Positions 1-7,525 of a stretch of 16,264 bases of DNA are shown one piece after another; the first letter of the stretch is position 1; every line of letters starts with the position of its first letter. Where the stretch lies: assembly GCA_049684495.1 (NCBI GenBank), contig JBAVFZ010000249.1, positions 1-16,264 of the forward strand. Reading direction: 5' to 3'. The notes beneath the pieces were generated by a model, which was given only the letters and a program-made list of their open reading frames with translations, was not told the origin of the DNA and ran no database searches. The position numbers and the translations under genes are program-made. Source of the stretch: JAFGKK01 sp049684495. Lineage in GTDB: Bacteria; Chloroflexota; Anaerolineae; Anaerolineales; RBG-16-64-43.

Positions 1-763
1 CGGTGACCGTATCCAACCGTCCGGTCAGCGCTTCGGCGGGCACCGTAACGGCGAAAGCAACCGGGACGAGGAAGGTGAGCGCGAACCTCAGCCATCCCGG
101 GTACAGACTGATCGGCCAGCGCCCGGCCTCGTACATGCTCTGAAATACCTGGAGGATGTTTTCCACCCGCACGAACCAGAACGAGAGCGTCGCCAGGATT
201 AACCAGAAGCTGTAGATAATGACGCCGCCCGCCAACAGCATCATTCCGAATACCATCGCCTGCGCCGGACCGACATGCTCCCCGAGCCGGGCGAGGGCAA
301 CGATCAGAACGCCCGCCCCCATCACGACGTCGATCGAGCGCCAGATGTCCACCGCCCGGATGCTGACCAGCAGTTGTGCATCCTCCGGTTTGGTGAGCGT
401 GAAATCGAGCGTACCTTCCCGGACGGATTCGATAAACTCCTCCATCGCCGGCTGAATCACCAATCCGATCAAACCGCCGACCAGGAAATACACGCCGACC
501 AGGGCCAGCACTTCATCCGGCCGCCAGCCGCCGAGATTGCCAGTGTAGCTGAAAATAACCGCCAAACCGGCCAGCGCGGTGGCCAATTCGAGAAGCGATT
601 GGAACAACTGAAGGAAAAAATTCACGCGGTACGCCGTTTCCCCGATCACGCCGATCCGGAAGAACGCCCGGAACAGTCGCAGATAGGCCGCCGCATTTCC
701 GCCGATCCGGCGAAGGCGGGAAGCAAGATCCGGCTGTGAAATTTCCATCCGATTGCCCGGCAC
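1..763 (-). CDS. ABC-2 family permease, COG3694-like (partial, runs off left edge)
   Basis: This is a membrane subunit of an ABC exporter. The minus strand stays open from 763 to the window edge, giving 254 residues without a stop. The family is about 265 residues long, so only a short C-terminal end is missing. It has a basic N-terminus, then about five or six hydrophobic segments. Between them is the cytosolic stretch REGTLDFTLTKPEDAQ, a hallmark of this permease type, and near the end LYPGWLRFALTFLVPVAFA. I chose GTG at 763 because AAAGGA lies 5 bases upstream. An in-frame ATG at 748 has no comparable ribosome site. It follows the other permease gene by 72 bases and probably pairs with it and the ATPase. 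The substrate cannot be read from the sequence. Confidence 0.85.
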   Translation of the reverse strand, partial: MPGNRMEISQPDLASRLRRIGGNAAAYLRLFRAFFRIGVIGETAYRVNFFLQLFQSLLELATALAGLAVIFSYTGNLGGWRPDEVLALVGVYFLVGGLIGLVIQPAMEEFIESVREGTLDFTLTKPEDAQLLVSIRAVDIWRSIDVVMGAGVLIVALARLGEHVGPAQAMVFGMMLLAGGVIIYSFWLILATLSFWFVRVENILQVFQSMYEAGRWPISLYPGWLRFALTFLVPVAFAVTVPAEALTGRLDTVT

Positions 764-768
764 GGCTT

Positions 769-774
769 TCCTTT
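769..774 (-). promoter_or_regulatory. Ribosome binding site deciding the GTG start at 763
   Basis: AAAGGA on the minus strand lies 5 bases before the GTG at 763. It supports this start over the in-frame ATG 15 bases further on. Confidence 0.55.
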
Positions 775-835
775 TATCGATCCGGTGGAATTACCGACGA
801 AGTACTTGCCTGGATAAAAAAGGCGAGCGTTGGCT

Positions 836-1639
836 TCATGCGCCGACCGCCGAATAGATGCGCACTCCCGCGCGCCAAACCACACGCAGCAGCAGAAACG
901 CCAGCCCGATCCACACCGCCTGCGCGAGAATGCCCGCAACGGCATCTTCGGGCGACCACCGCCCCAGGAGAAGCTCAACCGGGAAGCCGATCATCCAGCG
1001 AAAGGGCAGGATCTCGGCGGCGATCCGCACCGGAGCGGGGAAAAGCGACAGCGGAGCGATTTGCCCCGACAGGAATAAGATCAAAACAAAATACGTCTGG
1101 TTGATGGCGCCGACACGGGTAGTCCAAAAGGCGCTGAGCGCCAGAGTCCATTCCAGAAGGAACCGGAGCAGGAAAGCCAGAAACACGGCGGGGATGAAAA
1201 GCGCGATCATCCAAGGCTGAATGGACAGTGTGGGATGAAAGAGGAACCCGAGGACGACGGCGGCGAATAGCATGATCGGCAGGGTGATCAGTTTGGAGGA
1301 CACGTTGTCGGCGATATCGGAATGGATCGGATGCACGGGCCGGAGCAGGGCGGACGAAAGCATGCCTTCCCGGACGCGGTACTCGTATTCGTACATGATC
1401 CAGGTATAGGTGACGTGGTTAACCAGCATCAGGATGATGTAGTAGGCGGCGAAATCCGCGGTGGAATACCCGCTGACGCTGCCGCCGCCGGTGCTGGAAA
1501 CGGTCGACCAGACGATCAGGTAGACCACCGGTTCCAGCACGTGCCCGATCATCCAGATCACCAGCGAAGCGCGGTACTGCACCATTGCGGCAAAAGTGGT
1601 TTTAAATTGCTGCGCGTACAACTGCACCAGGCCGCTCAC
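836..1639 (-). CDS. ABC-2 family permease, COG4587-like
   Basis: This 267-residue polytopic membrane protein should be the second permease subunit of the exporter. It has an N-terminal amphipathic stretch, a first hydrophobic segment near residues 25-45 and a conserved EYEYRVREGMLSSALLRP cytosolic loop. Four or more further membrane segments follow up to residue 255. The start is GTG at 1639, whose bases overlap the ATPase stop (GTGA). GGGGAGG lies 5 bases upstream inside the ATPase gene, so the two are probably translationally coupled. The reading frame order ATPase, COG4587-like, COG3694-like is the usual one for this uncharacterised transporter class. The cargo is unknown; relatives are linked to drug or lipid export mostly by annotation. 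Confidence 0.9.
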   Translation of the reverse strand: MSGLVQLYAQQFKTTFAAMVQYRASLVIWMIGHVLEPVVYLIVWSTVSSTGGGSVSGYSTADFAAYYIILMLVNHVTYTWIMYEYEYRVREGMLSSALLRPVHPIHSDIADNVSSKLITLPIMLFAAVVLGFLFHPTLSIQPWMIALFIPAVFLAFLLRFLLEWTLALSAFWTTRVGAINQTYFVLILFLSGQIAPLSLFPAPVRIAAEILPFRWMIGFPVELLLGRWSPEDAVAGILAQAVWIGLAFLLLRVVWRAGVRIYSAVGA

Positions 1640-2616
1640 GGCGCCTCCCCGGCAAACACCCGCTCGATCACTTCTTCGATCGGCGAATCCTCCACCAGCA
1701 GGTCGATCACCGGCAGATCCGCCAGGATTCGCCCGGTTACGCGGGCCGTTTTGGTTTTCGGAACCCGCAGAGTGAAGGTTCCATCCTCACAGGAGACGAC
1801 ATCGCCGTAGGCGCTCAGTTCCGCATGGCAATCCTCCAGCCGGACAACGATGGTCTTGTGCGACGTGAAGCGTTGGACCAGGTCCGCCAGATCGCCGTCG
1901 AACAGCAGCCGTCCGCGATGAATGACGATCACCCGTTTGCATAGCGCCTCGACGTCGGCCATGTAATGGCTGGTCAGCAGGATCGTCGCCCCGAACCGCC
2001 GGTTATATTCCGCCAGAAAGACACGGATGCGCCGCTGCATGGTCACATCCAGTCCGATCGTCGGTTCGTCGAGAAAAACGACCTGCGGCCGGTGGAGGAG
2101 GGCTCCGGCGATCTCGCACTTCATCCGTTCTCCGAGCGAAAGGTTGCGCACCGGCTTGCGCAGCAGCGGGCCAAGCTCCAGCAGTTCGGTCAACTCGGCC
2201 AGCGTTCGGCGGAAGTCGGCGGGGGGAATGCGGTAGACGGCCTGGTTGAGCTCGAACGAATCCAGCGCCGGAATATCCCATACCAATTGATTGCGCTGTC
2301 CCATGACGAGGGTGATTCGGCGCAGGAATTCCTTCTCGCGCCGGTCGGGGGTGTGGCCCAGGACGGCGATCTCGCCCGCGGTGGGGTGCAACAGGCCGGA
2401 AAGCATTTTAAGCGTGGTGGTTTTTCCGGCGCCGTTGGGCCCCAGGAAGCCGACTACCTCGCCGGGCGCCAGGCCGAAGGAGATGCCGTCGACGGCGGGA
2501 ATTTTTTCCGTCTCGCGATGCCACAGACTTCGCAGCGAGGCTTTAATTCCGGATTCGCGTTCGGTGACGGTGTAGATTTTTCGAAGGTCGCGGACATGAA
2601 TTGCGGCGAGTGTCAT
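1636..2616 (-). CDS. ABC transporter ATP-binding protein, COG4586-like
   Basis: This is the ATPase subunit of the exporter, 326 residues from the start chosen here. Walker A is GPNGAGKTTT near residues 59-68. The signature motif is the non-canonical LSLGERMK near 159-166. Walker B is VVFLDEPTIGLD near 179-190, and the H-loop is SH near 216-217. A C-terminal extension of about 80 residues follows the nucleotide-binding domain, as in related ATPases of this class. An in-frame ATG at 2625 is also possible. I prefer 2616 because AGGA lies 8 bases before it, while the 2625 codon has only a sequence too close to serve as a ribosome site. The pcm stop is 25 bases upstream, so it is probably co-transcribed with pcm. 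Confidence 0.93.
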   Translation of the reverse strand: MTLAAIHVRDLRKIYTVTERESGIKASLRSLWHRETEKIPAVDGISFGLAPGEVVGFLGPNGAGKTTTLKMLSGLLHPTAGEIAVLGHTPDRREKEFLRRITLVMGQRNQLVWDIPALDSFELNQAVYRIPPADFRRTLAELTELLELGPLLRKPVRNLSLGERMKCEIAGALLHRPQVVFLDEPTIGLDVTMQRRIRVFLAEYNRRFGATILLTSHYMADVEALCKRVIVIHRGRLLFDGDLADLVQRFTSHKTIVVRLEDCHAELSAYGDVVSCEDGTFTLRVPKTKTARVTGRILADLPVIDLLVEDSPIEEVIERVFAGEAP

Positions 2617-2641
2617 GGGCGTCATCCTGCGGACGGGCGGG

Positions 2642-3310
2642 CTACTCTTTCCAGCCGTGGTCTCCGATCAGGGGAACAAATACGACGGCGATCATGCGGC
2701 GGTGATCGAAACCGGTTTGGATCCGGGTCCATAATTCCAATTCCTGAAGCGAATGTCCGCCGACGGGTGCGATCAGGCGCCCTCCGGGAGCCAGCTGTTC
2801 CAGAAGCGGAGGCGGTACCGCGGGCGTGCCCGCGGTGATCAGAATGGCATCGAACGGCGCCCGCTCCGGGCAGCCGGCGGTCCCGTCGCCGATCCTGACT
2901 TCGGCATTATCGATGCCGAGCGCGCGCAGGTTTTCCCGGGCCCGGTCCGCCAGATCGGAAATCCGCTCGATCGAGATGACCCTTTGCGCCAGGCAGGCCA
3001 AAATCGCCGTTTGATAACCGGAGCCCGTCCCGATCTCGAGGACCGTCTCCGTCTCCCTGACCTGCAGGGCTTCGGTCATGTAGCCGACAATGTACGGCTG
3101 GGAGATGGTCTGATGGCAGCCGATGGGCAGGGGGGTGTCGTCATAAGCGGAAGATTGCTCGAGGCCGGCGAGGAAAAGGTGCCGCGGCACGGCGCGCATC
3201 GCTTCGAGAACCCGCGGATCGCGAACACCGCGCCGTTCCACCTGGTCGCGGACCATGCGTTCACGCTGGACGCTTTGGGAATCGGGCGGGAAAGTGTGAC
3301 GCAGGGTCAC
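2642..3310 (-). CDS. pcm: Protein-L-isoaspartate O-methyltransferase
   Basis: The enzyme transfers a methyl group from S-adenosylmethionine to isoaspartyl residues in aged proteins, starting their repair in the cytosol. It has 222 residues, close to the family norm. The region TPLPIGCHQTISQPYIVGYM (59-78) holds the conserved QTISQP substrate motif with Ser70. SAM-binding motif I, VLEIGTGSGYQTA, is at 90-102. GDGT near 141-144 and FDAILITAG near 153-161 are the later SAM-fold motifs. The start is GTG at 3310, with GGAG 7 bases upstream. It lies 95 bases after phoU on the same strand and 25 bases before the ABC ATPase, so it probably shares their transcript. The C-terminus is slightly unusual in ending with GDHGWKE. 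Confidence 0.94.
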   Translation of the reverse strand: MTLRHTFPPDSQSVQRERMVRDQVERRGVRDPRVLEAMRAVPRHLFLAGLEQSSAYDDTPLPIGCHQTISQPYIVGYMTEALQVRETETVLEIGTGSGYQTAILACLAQRVISIERISDLADRARENLRALGIDNAEVRIGDGTAGCPERAPFDAILITAGTPAVPPPLLEQLAPGGRLIAPVGGHSLQELELWTRIQTGFDHRRMIAVVFVPLIGDHGWKE

Positions 3311-3405
3311 TTCGGCTCTCCGGCGGGCGGTGGCGGGCGCAGAATCGGGAAACGATCGCCGGGGCGCAACCGGGACCGTGCCGCAGCCGGTTTACCGGCG
3401 GGGGA

Positions 3406-4086
3406 TTACGGGTAGACCATTCCGATCTGGCCGGTGGTCATGAAGATCACGCGTTCGCAGATATTGGTGATCCGGTCGCCGATCCGTTCGAGATTGTGCG
3501 CAATCCACAACAAGTACGTTCCGCGTTCGACGATCGCGGGATCCTTGGCCATGGCGGCCACGACCCGGTCGAACAGTTCCCGGTACAGGCGGTCGATTTC
3601 GTCATCCTGTTCGCCCACCCGGTGCGCGGCTTTCGGATCGCGCGCGACGAAGGTCTGCAGGCTTTCCGCGAGCATCGTGCGGCACAACTCCGCCATGGAG
3701 GGAATTTCCGTCAGCGGCCGGATCGGCGGTTCGTCGCCCATGCGCAGGACGATCTTGGCGATCCCCTCGGCGTGATCCCCCATGCGTTCGAGTTCCACGG
3801 CGAGGGAGTCCATCGCCAGGATCGCGCGCAGGTCGCCGGCGGCGGGCTGCTGGGTTGCGATCAGCGCCAGGCAGGATTCTTCCACTTCGTAGCGCATCCG
3901 GTTCAACTCGGCGTCGCCGGCGACGACCTGTTCGGCGAGGGAGCGGTCGCGTTCGCTCCAGGCCTGCACGGCGCGGTCGATCGCCTGGGCGACCTGCTTG
4001 CCCATATGCAGCAGTTGGTTCTGCACGGAGTCGAATCGTTCGTCGAGCAGGCGGCGGCGGGAAGCGGCGGAGGATGCGGATTCCAT
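3406..4086 (-). CDS. phoU: PhoU family phosphate-signalling protein
   Basis: PhoU proteins are cytosolic all-helical regulators that restrain phosphate uptake by Pst and modulate PhoR/PhoB-type signalling. This one has 226 residues with two PhoU repeats. Each repeat carries the metal-site helix: ELERMGDHAEGIAK at 98-111 and NLERIGDRITNICE at 198-211. The second repeat has the full ExxxDxxxN pattern (E200, D204, N208). The first has Gly at 108 where Asn or Asp is usual. No pst or two-component genes are visible nearby. It is the first gene of the unit that continues into pcm and the ABC exporter. No ribosome site is evident; a -10 box lies 6 bases before the ATG, so the message may be leaderless. 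Confidence 0.93.
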   Translation of the reverse strand: MESASSAASRRRLLDERFDSVQNQLLHMGKQVAQAIDRAVQAWSERDRSLAEQVVAGDAELNRMRYEVEESCLALIATQQPAAGDLRAILAMDSLAVELERMGDHAEGIAKIVLRMGDEPPIRPLTEIPSMAELCRTMLAESLQTFVARDPKAAHRVGEQDDEIDRLYRELFDRVVAAMAKDPAIVERGTYLLWIAHNLERIGDRITNICERVIFMTTGQIGMVYP

Positions 4087-4092
4087 GTGCGC

Positions 4093-4120
4093 ATTCTACC
4101 CGATTGCCGCCGGGAATCAA
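4093..4120 (-). promoter_or_regulatory. Probable promoter of phoU, giving a leaderless transcript
   Basis: On the minus strand, TTGATT (4120-4115) and TAGAAT (4098-4093) are separated by 16 bases, a good sigma-70-type match. Only 6 bases separate the -10 box from the phoU ATG at 4086. Transcription would therefore begin at or next to the start codon. It sits just downstream of the terminator of the preceding gene. Confidence 0.55.
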
Positions 4121-4129
4121 GCGGAATAA

Positions 4130-4155
4130 AAAGGCCCGGCGATAGCCGGGCCTTT
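4130..4155 (-). terminator. Intrinsic terminator of the DUF4349 gene
   Basis: This is a perfect 11-bp stem, AAAGGCCCGGC / GCCGGGCCTTT, with a 4-base GATA loop. On the minus strand it is followed by a run of five T and then ATT. It begins 5 bases after the stop of the lipoprotein gene at 4161 and separates that gene from phoU. Confidence 0.88.
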
Positions 4156-4160
4156 ATCCG

Positions 4161-5090
4161 TCATGCGGAAGTTTTCGGCGGGTGCCGTTTGTTGTAGCGG
4201 CGCACGAAGTAACGCGTGACCAGGACAAACGGAGTTATGAACAACGCGATCACCAGCAGCGCGGGGATCCCGCAAATGCCCAGCCGGATCAGGAAATCCA
4301 CCAGGCTCTGCAGGCCGTGGACCAGGTCTTCGAGGGCTTCCTTGGCGACGCCCTCCGGATGCCAGCCGCCGATGCTGATCGGCTGCGAGGGGACGAACGG
4401 CTGGAGGGTGATCGTGATGAGGGAATATTTGGAGGCGGTGTCGTAATAATTGATCTGGCCCTCGAGCACCTCGATCTCGCTCATCACCTGGCGCAGTTGC
4501 GTCTCCACCGCGAGGACGGCTTCCGTGTCCACGGCGGTCTCCATGATCTTTAACAGGCGGTCCTGCGAGGCGCGCAGATTGCGCAACCGCGATTGCGCGT
4601 CGGTGTATTCGGCGGTGACGTCCCGCCCGGTGAGCGAGCGGCTTTTCACTTCAACCGCCAGGGCTTCGATCTCCGCCAGGGTGGCCTTCAGCTGGTGGGC
4701 GGAATCGGCGGGAACCCGGATGGAAATCTGGCCGGAGAAATACTTCTCGCCCGCCTCGCCGTAAACACTCTGGGTGATGTTGGATTCCACCACCCAGCCG
4801 CCCTTGGCAAACGCCATATCGGTGATTTTCGAAGCGGCGTCGGCGGGATCGTTCACGACCAGCGTCAGCGACGCGTCCATCAACACGATCCGGTCGGCCG
4901 GATTGACCACCGACTCCGGAACCGTGGAATCCGACGCGGTGTCCACCTTTTCGCCAGCCGCGCTCTCCGGCGCGGCGCCGGCGCTTAAAACGCGGTCGAA
5001 GTTGGTTTCCTGGGGTGCCATGGCGGCCGCCGCGCATGCGCTAAGCAGCAATATGAGAATGAAGGATAGGGAAAGGATCGCTTTTTTCAT
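4161..5090 (-). CDS. DUF4349 domain lipoprotein
   Basis: This is a 309-residue predicted membrane-anchored lipoprotein of the DUF4349 family, whose biochemical role is not established. The N-terminus MKKAILSLSFILILLLSAC gives a lipobox L16-S17-A18-C19. A low-complexity Ala/Ser/Pro linker follows to about residue 65. The folded domain starts near RIVLMDASLTLVV and contains the typical stretch AKGGWVVESNITQ. Residues of about 160-210 (AEYTDAQSRLRNL to EVLEGQINYYD) look like a coiled coil. A C-terminal membrane helix covers about 268-292, followed by a basic tail. The protein thus has a lipid anchor and a transmembrane helix with the domain outside the cytosol. GGAGGAG lies just before the ATG. 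A strong terminator follows, so it is probably transcribed alone or after the phosphoesterase gene. Confidence 0.88.
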   Translation of the reverse strand: MKKAILSLSFILILLLSACAAAAMAPQETNFDRVLSAGAAPESAAGEKVDTASDSTVPESVVNPADRIVLMDASLTLVVNDPADAASKITDMAFAKGGWVVESNITQSVYGEAGEKYFSGQISIRVPADSAHQLKATLAEIEALAVEVKSRSLTGRDVTAEYTDAQSRLRNLRASQDRLLKIMETAVDTEAVLAVETQLRQVMSEIEVLEGQINYYDTASKYSLITITLQPFVPSQPISIGGWHPEGVAKEALEDLVHGLQSLVDFLIRLGICGIPALLVIALFITPFVLVTRYFVRRYNKRHPPKTSA

Positions 5091-5112
5091 ATCTCCTCCG
5101 TTTTCTTTTTCC

Positions 5113-5130
5113 GGTGTATTGGATTACACC
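5113..5130. repeat. Short inverted repeat between phosphoesterase and lipoprotein genes
   Basis: GGTGTA and TACACC form a perfect 6-bp inverted repeat around TTGGAT, 22 bases upstream of the lipoprotein start. A GC-rich near-palindrome, CGCCGCAGCGGCG, lies next to it at 5139-5151. Together they could be an operator or a weak terminator of the phosphoesterase gene. No T-run follows on the minus strand, so neither role is firm. Confidence 0.3.
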
Positions 5131-5178
5131 TTACCCGACGCCGCAGCGGCGCCGATGGTTCCGGGAGGATCGGGCGGC

Positions 5179-5907
5179 TTACCAGCCTTCTTCGAGGCGG
5201 AGGATCAGGCGGGAGGGAAGATCGGCGAGCCGCATCCGGGATTGGACCGTTTCGATGGAATATTCCACCCGGTGCCATTCCCATTCCATGGTGTCGGTGT
5301 CCAGGAGGGAATACGCGGCGCGCGGGTCCTGGTCCCGCGGCTGACCGACGGAACCGGGATTGATGATCATCCGCTGATACCCGAGGACGAACGTGCTGGC
5401 GTGGGAGGGAAGATACGTCACGCACCGGTTCCGCTCGTTGAGCTGGAACGCGATGGCGACGTGGCTGTGACCGACGAGGCAATACAGCGTTTTGAAGAAG
5501 GCGAAGCTGGTCTGGACCCGGGGCGCATCCAAAAGGTATTCCCAGAGCGGGCGGCGCGGGCTTCCGTGGGCGAGGGTATACGGCTCCTGAACCTGCCGTT
5601 CCGGAAGTTCGTGAAGAAATTGGATTGTTTCGGGGGAAAGTTGACGGTGAGTCCACTCGAGCGCGCGGCGGGCTTCGCCGTTGAACGCATCCAGGGAAAG
5701 ATCGCCTATGGCCGCCTTGTCGTGGTTGCCGCCGATGCACAGTACTTCGGGGAAATCACGGATCCGCTGGACGCATTCATTCGGATCCGGCCCGTATCCG
5801 ACCAGGTCCCCCAGGCACCACACGGCATCAAACATCCCGGCGTCTTCGAGCACTGCGTCCAGGGCGGTGAGATTCGCGTGGATATCGGAGACAACCAGGA
5901 TCCGCAT
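5179..5907 (-). CDS. Calcineurin-like metallophosphoesterase
   Basis: This is a 242-residue cytosolic dimetal phosphoesterase of the YfcE/MJ0936-like group. All metal-ligand motifs are present: SDIHAN (D8, H10), GDLVGYGPDP (D34), GGNHD (N61, H62), AHGSP (H114) and GHSH (H147, H149). The loop NPGSVGQPRD near the end is typical of this group. The natural substrate cannot be assigned; relatives act on cyclic nucleotides, dinucleotides or artificial phosphodiesters. The frame begins MRILVVSDIHAN, which fits the family start exactly. No clear ribosome site is visible. A weak promoter-like pair, TTGCCT - 17 bases - TAGACT, ends 14 bases before the ATG. It precedes the DUF4349 lipoprotein gene by 88 bases. 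Confidence 0.93.
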   Translation of the reverse strand: MRILVVSDIHANLTALDAVLEDAGMFDAVWCLGDLVGYGPDPNECVQRIRDFPEVLCIGGNHDKAAIGDLSLDAFNGEARRALEWTHRQLSPETIQFLHELPERQVQEPYTLAHGSPRRPLWEYLLDAPRVQTSFAFFKTLYCLVGHSHVAIAFQLNERNRCVTYLPSHASTFVLGYQRMIINPGSVGQPRDQDPRAAYSLLDTDTMEWEWHRVEYSIETVQSRMRLADLPSRLILRLEEGW

Positions 5908-5978
5908 GATGAACCGGAAGAAGTCTACACCGGGAGGGAGGAATAGGCAATGCCGGAGGAAAATGAACTTCCCGATAA

Positions 5979-6023
5979 ATAGACAAGTCCTCGGGTGAGG
6001 GGGGCACCCGAAGACTTGTCTAT
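5979..6023. repeat. Long palindrome with 19-base arms
   Basis: ATAGACAAGTCCTCGGGTG and CACCCGAAGACTTGTCTAT pair at 18 of 19 positions around a 7-base loop of one A and six G. It lies 71 bases upstream of the phosphoesterase start. No good T-run follows on either strand, so it is a poor terminator. It could be a repeated palindromic element, an operator or a structured leader. Confidence 0.8.
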
Positions 6024-6292
6024 AAAAATTCTATCACACGCAAGAGGTTTGAAGATTAAACTATCGTTAATTTGAATCGGGGTTGAAGCACCGCAAGTTC
6101 GATTGGCGGATGACTCGAATAGAGATTTAATCGAAAATTTCTCCCGATTTTTATTACTTTCGCAACCCAGAGCAAGGTTGACTTGCGGGATTCTTATTGC
6201 GATCTTGTATCCCATCGAAAATTACCGACCGGCGGGTCGGGAAGCTGGATGCGTATCTTGACCTGAAAAGTTCTTGCCAAATTGGTTTTGAG

Positions 6293-6326
6293 AAAAGCCA
6301 TCCACACAATTCGTGGGATGGCTTTT
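6293..6326 (-). terminator. Intrinsic terminator after the GNAT-like gene pair
   Basis: AAAAGCCATCC and GGATGGCTTTT form an 11-bp stem around a 12-base loop, 29 bases past the stop of the downstream copy. On the minus strand the stem ends in a T-run (TTTTCTC). Because A and T runs flank both arms, it could also stop plus-strand transcription. Confidence 0.72.
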
Positions 6327-6354
6327 AAAAAAACGATACGGATATTTTCGCGGG

Positions 6355-7518
6355 TTAAATTTCCCGGATATACACGCGATGGTTTTTATACGGCGTCCCG
6401 CCCATATTGATCAGGTCGGCGCGCATTTCTTTCGTCGTTTCCGCCACCTGGCACATCTCGCCGTATTTGAATTGCTGGTGATGGAGGTTGAGGGTTTTTT
6501 CCAGTTCCGTATAGAGCAGAACGTTGCCGCCGAGACCCCGGTATTCCGGGAGAATGCCCGCGCCGTTGACTGCCATCCATTCGGTGCGGTTTACTTCGCG
6601 CAGAATGTCGATTAGCGCCCGCGGAGAGGGGATGGGATCCAAAAAGGAAAACGGAGGAACGTATCCCCGGATGCGCTGCAGTGCGGCGGACACGTCGGGA
6701 AAGGCGATCACAAAACCGACCACGTCATCCTCATGGGCGATGATTTTCATGAAATCGTAGTTGATCAATTGCGTGATATTCTCGACGACGAAATTCACCT
6801 CGTGATCCGACAGCGGGTAATACTCCCAGTTCTTTACGAAAGTATTGTTGTAGGTGGTGATGAATTTCGGGATCCAGGTCATCATATCTTTGTTGGATTT
6901 GAATTGCAGCACGCGGAACGTGCCGCGCTTCTGCACCTTTTCCGCTAAACGGTAGACGCGCTCCGGAAAGGTGAACTTCTCGCGCGGAATGGCGCAGGTG
7001 ATGAAATCCACTTCCTTGCGGAAACCGAGGGCTTCCATCCGGCGCGGGTAATAAGCATGGTTGTAAGCCATCATCATCATGGTCTGGCGGTGTTCGAAGC
7101 CGTCCACCAGCATGCCGTATCCGTCCAGCGGGCCGAACCCCTTCGGCCCCAGCATGCCGTTTAATCCGCGCGCGCGGGCCCAGGAGAAGGCGGCGTCGAA
7201 AAGCGCCTGCACCACTTGCGGGTCGTCCACGGTCTCGAACAGGAAGAACGACGCCACCTTGCGGTCGTGATACTTGTTGTACGGTTTGTTTTCCAGGACG
7301 GCGATCCGCCCCGCATCGGCCCCGTCTTTCACGGCGATAAAGAAATCCGCGTCGGAGTGCTCGTAAAACGGGTGCTTCTTCCGATTGAGCTGCATCGACA
7401 GATCGCCCCACATCGGCGGAACCCACTGTTGGATCCCGGTGTAGATCGGAAACGGCACCCGGAAATAACGGATGACATCGGACCGCTTGTTGGAGTCAAT
7501 TCGGTCGATCTTTATCAC
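6355..7518 (-). CDS. GNAT-like acyltransferase family protein, downstream copy
   Basis: This 387-residue protein resembles a broad family of uncharacterised GNAT-fold acyltransferase-like proteins. Landmarks are the N-terminal WVPPMWGDL (33-41), FYEHSDADFFIAVKDG (51-66) with DAGRIAVLENK after it, and GPKGFGPLDGYGMLVDGF (124-141). The C-terminal GILPEYRGLGGNVLLY resembles an acetyl-CoA-binding loop (RGxGxx). The substrate is unknown. The open frame extends further upstream, but GTG at 7518 gives a start that aligns exactly with the neighbouring copy, and AAGGAG lies 7 bases before it. It is about 68% identical to the gene immediately upstream, without gaps. The family motif YNPPYY is changed here to YNHAYY near residue 152, which suggests functional divergence. 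The two genes are 38 bases apart and share one terminator. Confidence 0.82.
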   Translation of the reverse strand: MIKIDRIDSNKRSDVIRYFRVPFPIYTGIQQWVPPMWGDLSMQLNRKKHPFYEHSDADFFIAVKDGADAGRIAVLENKPYNKYHDRKVASFFLFETVDDPQVVQALFDAAFSWARARGLNGMLGPKGFGPLDGYGMLVDGFEHRQTMMMMAYNHAYYPRRMEALGFRKEVDFITCAIPREKFTFPERVYRLAEKVQKRGTFRVLQFKSNKDMMTWIPKFITTYNNTFVKNWEYYPLSDHEVNFVVENITQLINYDFMKIIAHEDDVVGFVIAFPDVSAALQRIRGYVPPFSFLDPIPSPRALIDILREVNRTEWMAVNGAGILPEYRGLGGNVLLYTELEKTLNLHHQQFKYGEMCQVAETTKEMRADLINMGGTPYKNHRVYIREI

Positions 7519-7525
7519 AGGGCCT

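Larger units (their letters stand above)
5908..6354. other. Intergenic stretch of 447 bases without a convincing gene
   Basis: This stretch is visibly more AT-rich than its surroundings. From left to right it holds the upstream region of the phosphoesterase gene, a long palindrome (5979-6023), and a plain AT-rich part. A small hairpin CCGACC-GGCG-GGTCGG lies at 6225-6240, and the terminator of the GNAT-like gene pair at 6293-6326. A 96-codon open frame on the minus strand runs across the palindrome. It shows no recognisable domain or ribosome site, so I do not call it a gene. A small RNA cannot be excluded. Confidence 0.6.

Noticed and set aside
3386..3399. Terminator between phoU and pcm
   Set aside because: The stem GCCGG-TTTA-CCGGC is only 5 bp and has no T-run on the minus strand, so readthrough into pcm is more likely.
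4774..5946. A 390-codon open frame on the plus strand
   Set aside because: It lies opposite the phosphoesterase and part of the DUF4349 gene, both with clear motifs on the minus strand. The translated product shows no recognisable domain. It is a GC-rich antisense shadow.
6163..6210. A promoter with TTGACT as its -35 box in the AT-rich intergenic stretch
   Set aside because: No acceptable -10 box lies 16-18 bases downstream, and no plus-strand gene follows before the terminator.
5925..6215. A 96-codon open frame on the minus strand in the intergenic stretch
   Set aside because: It reads through the long palindrome, has no ribosome site and no recognisable domain, and ends inside the likely promoter region of the phosphoesterase gene.
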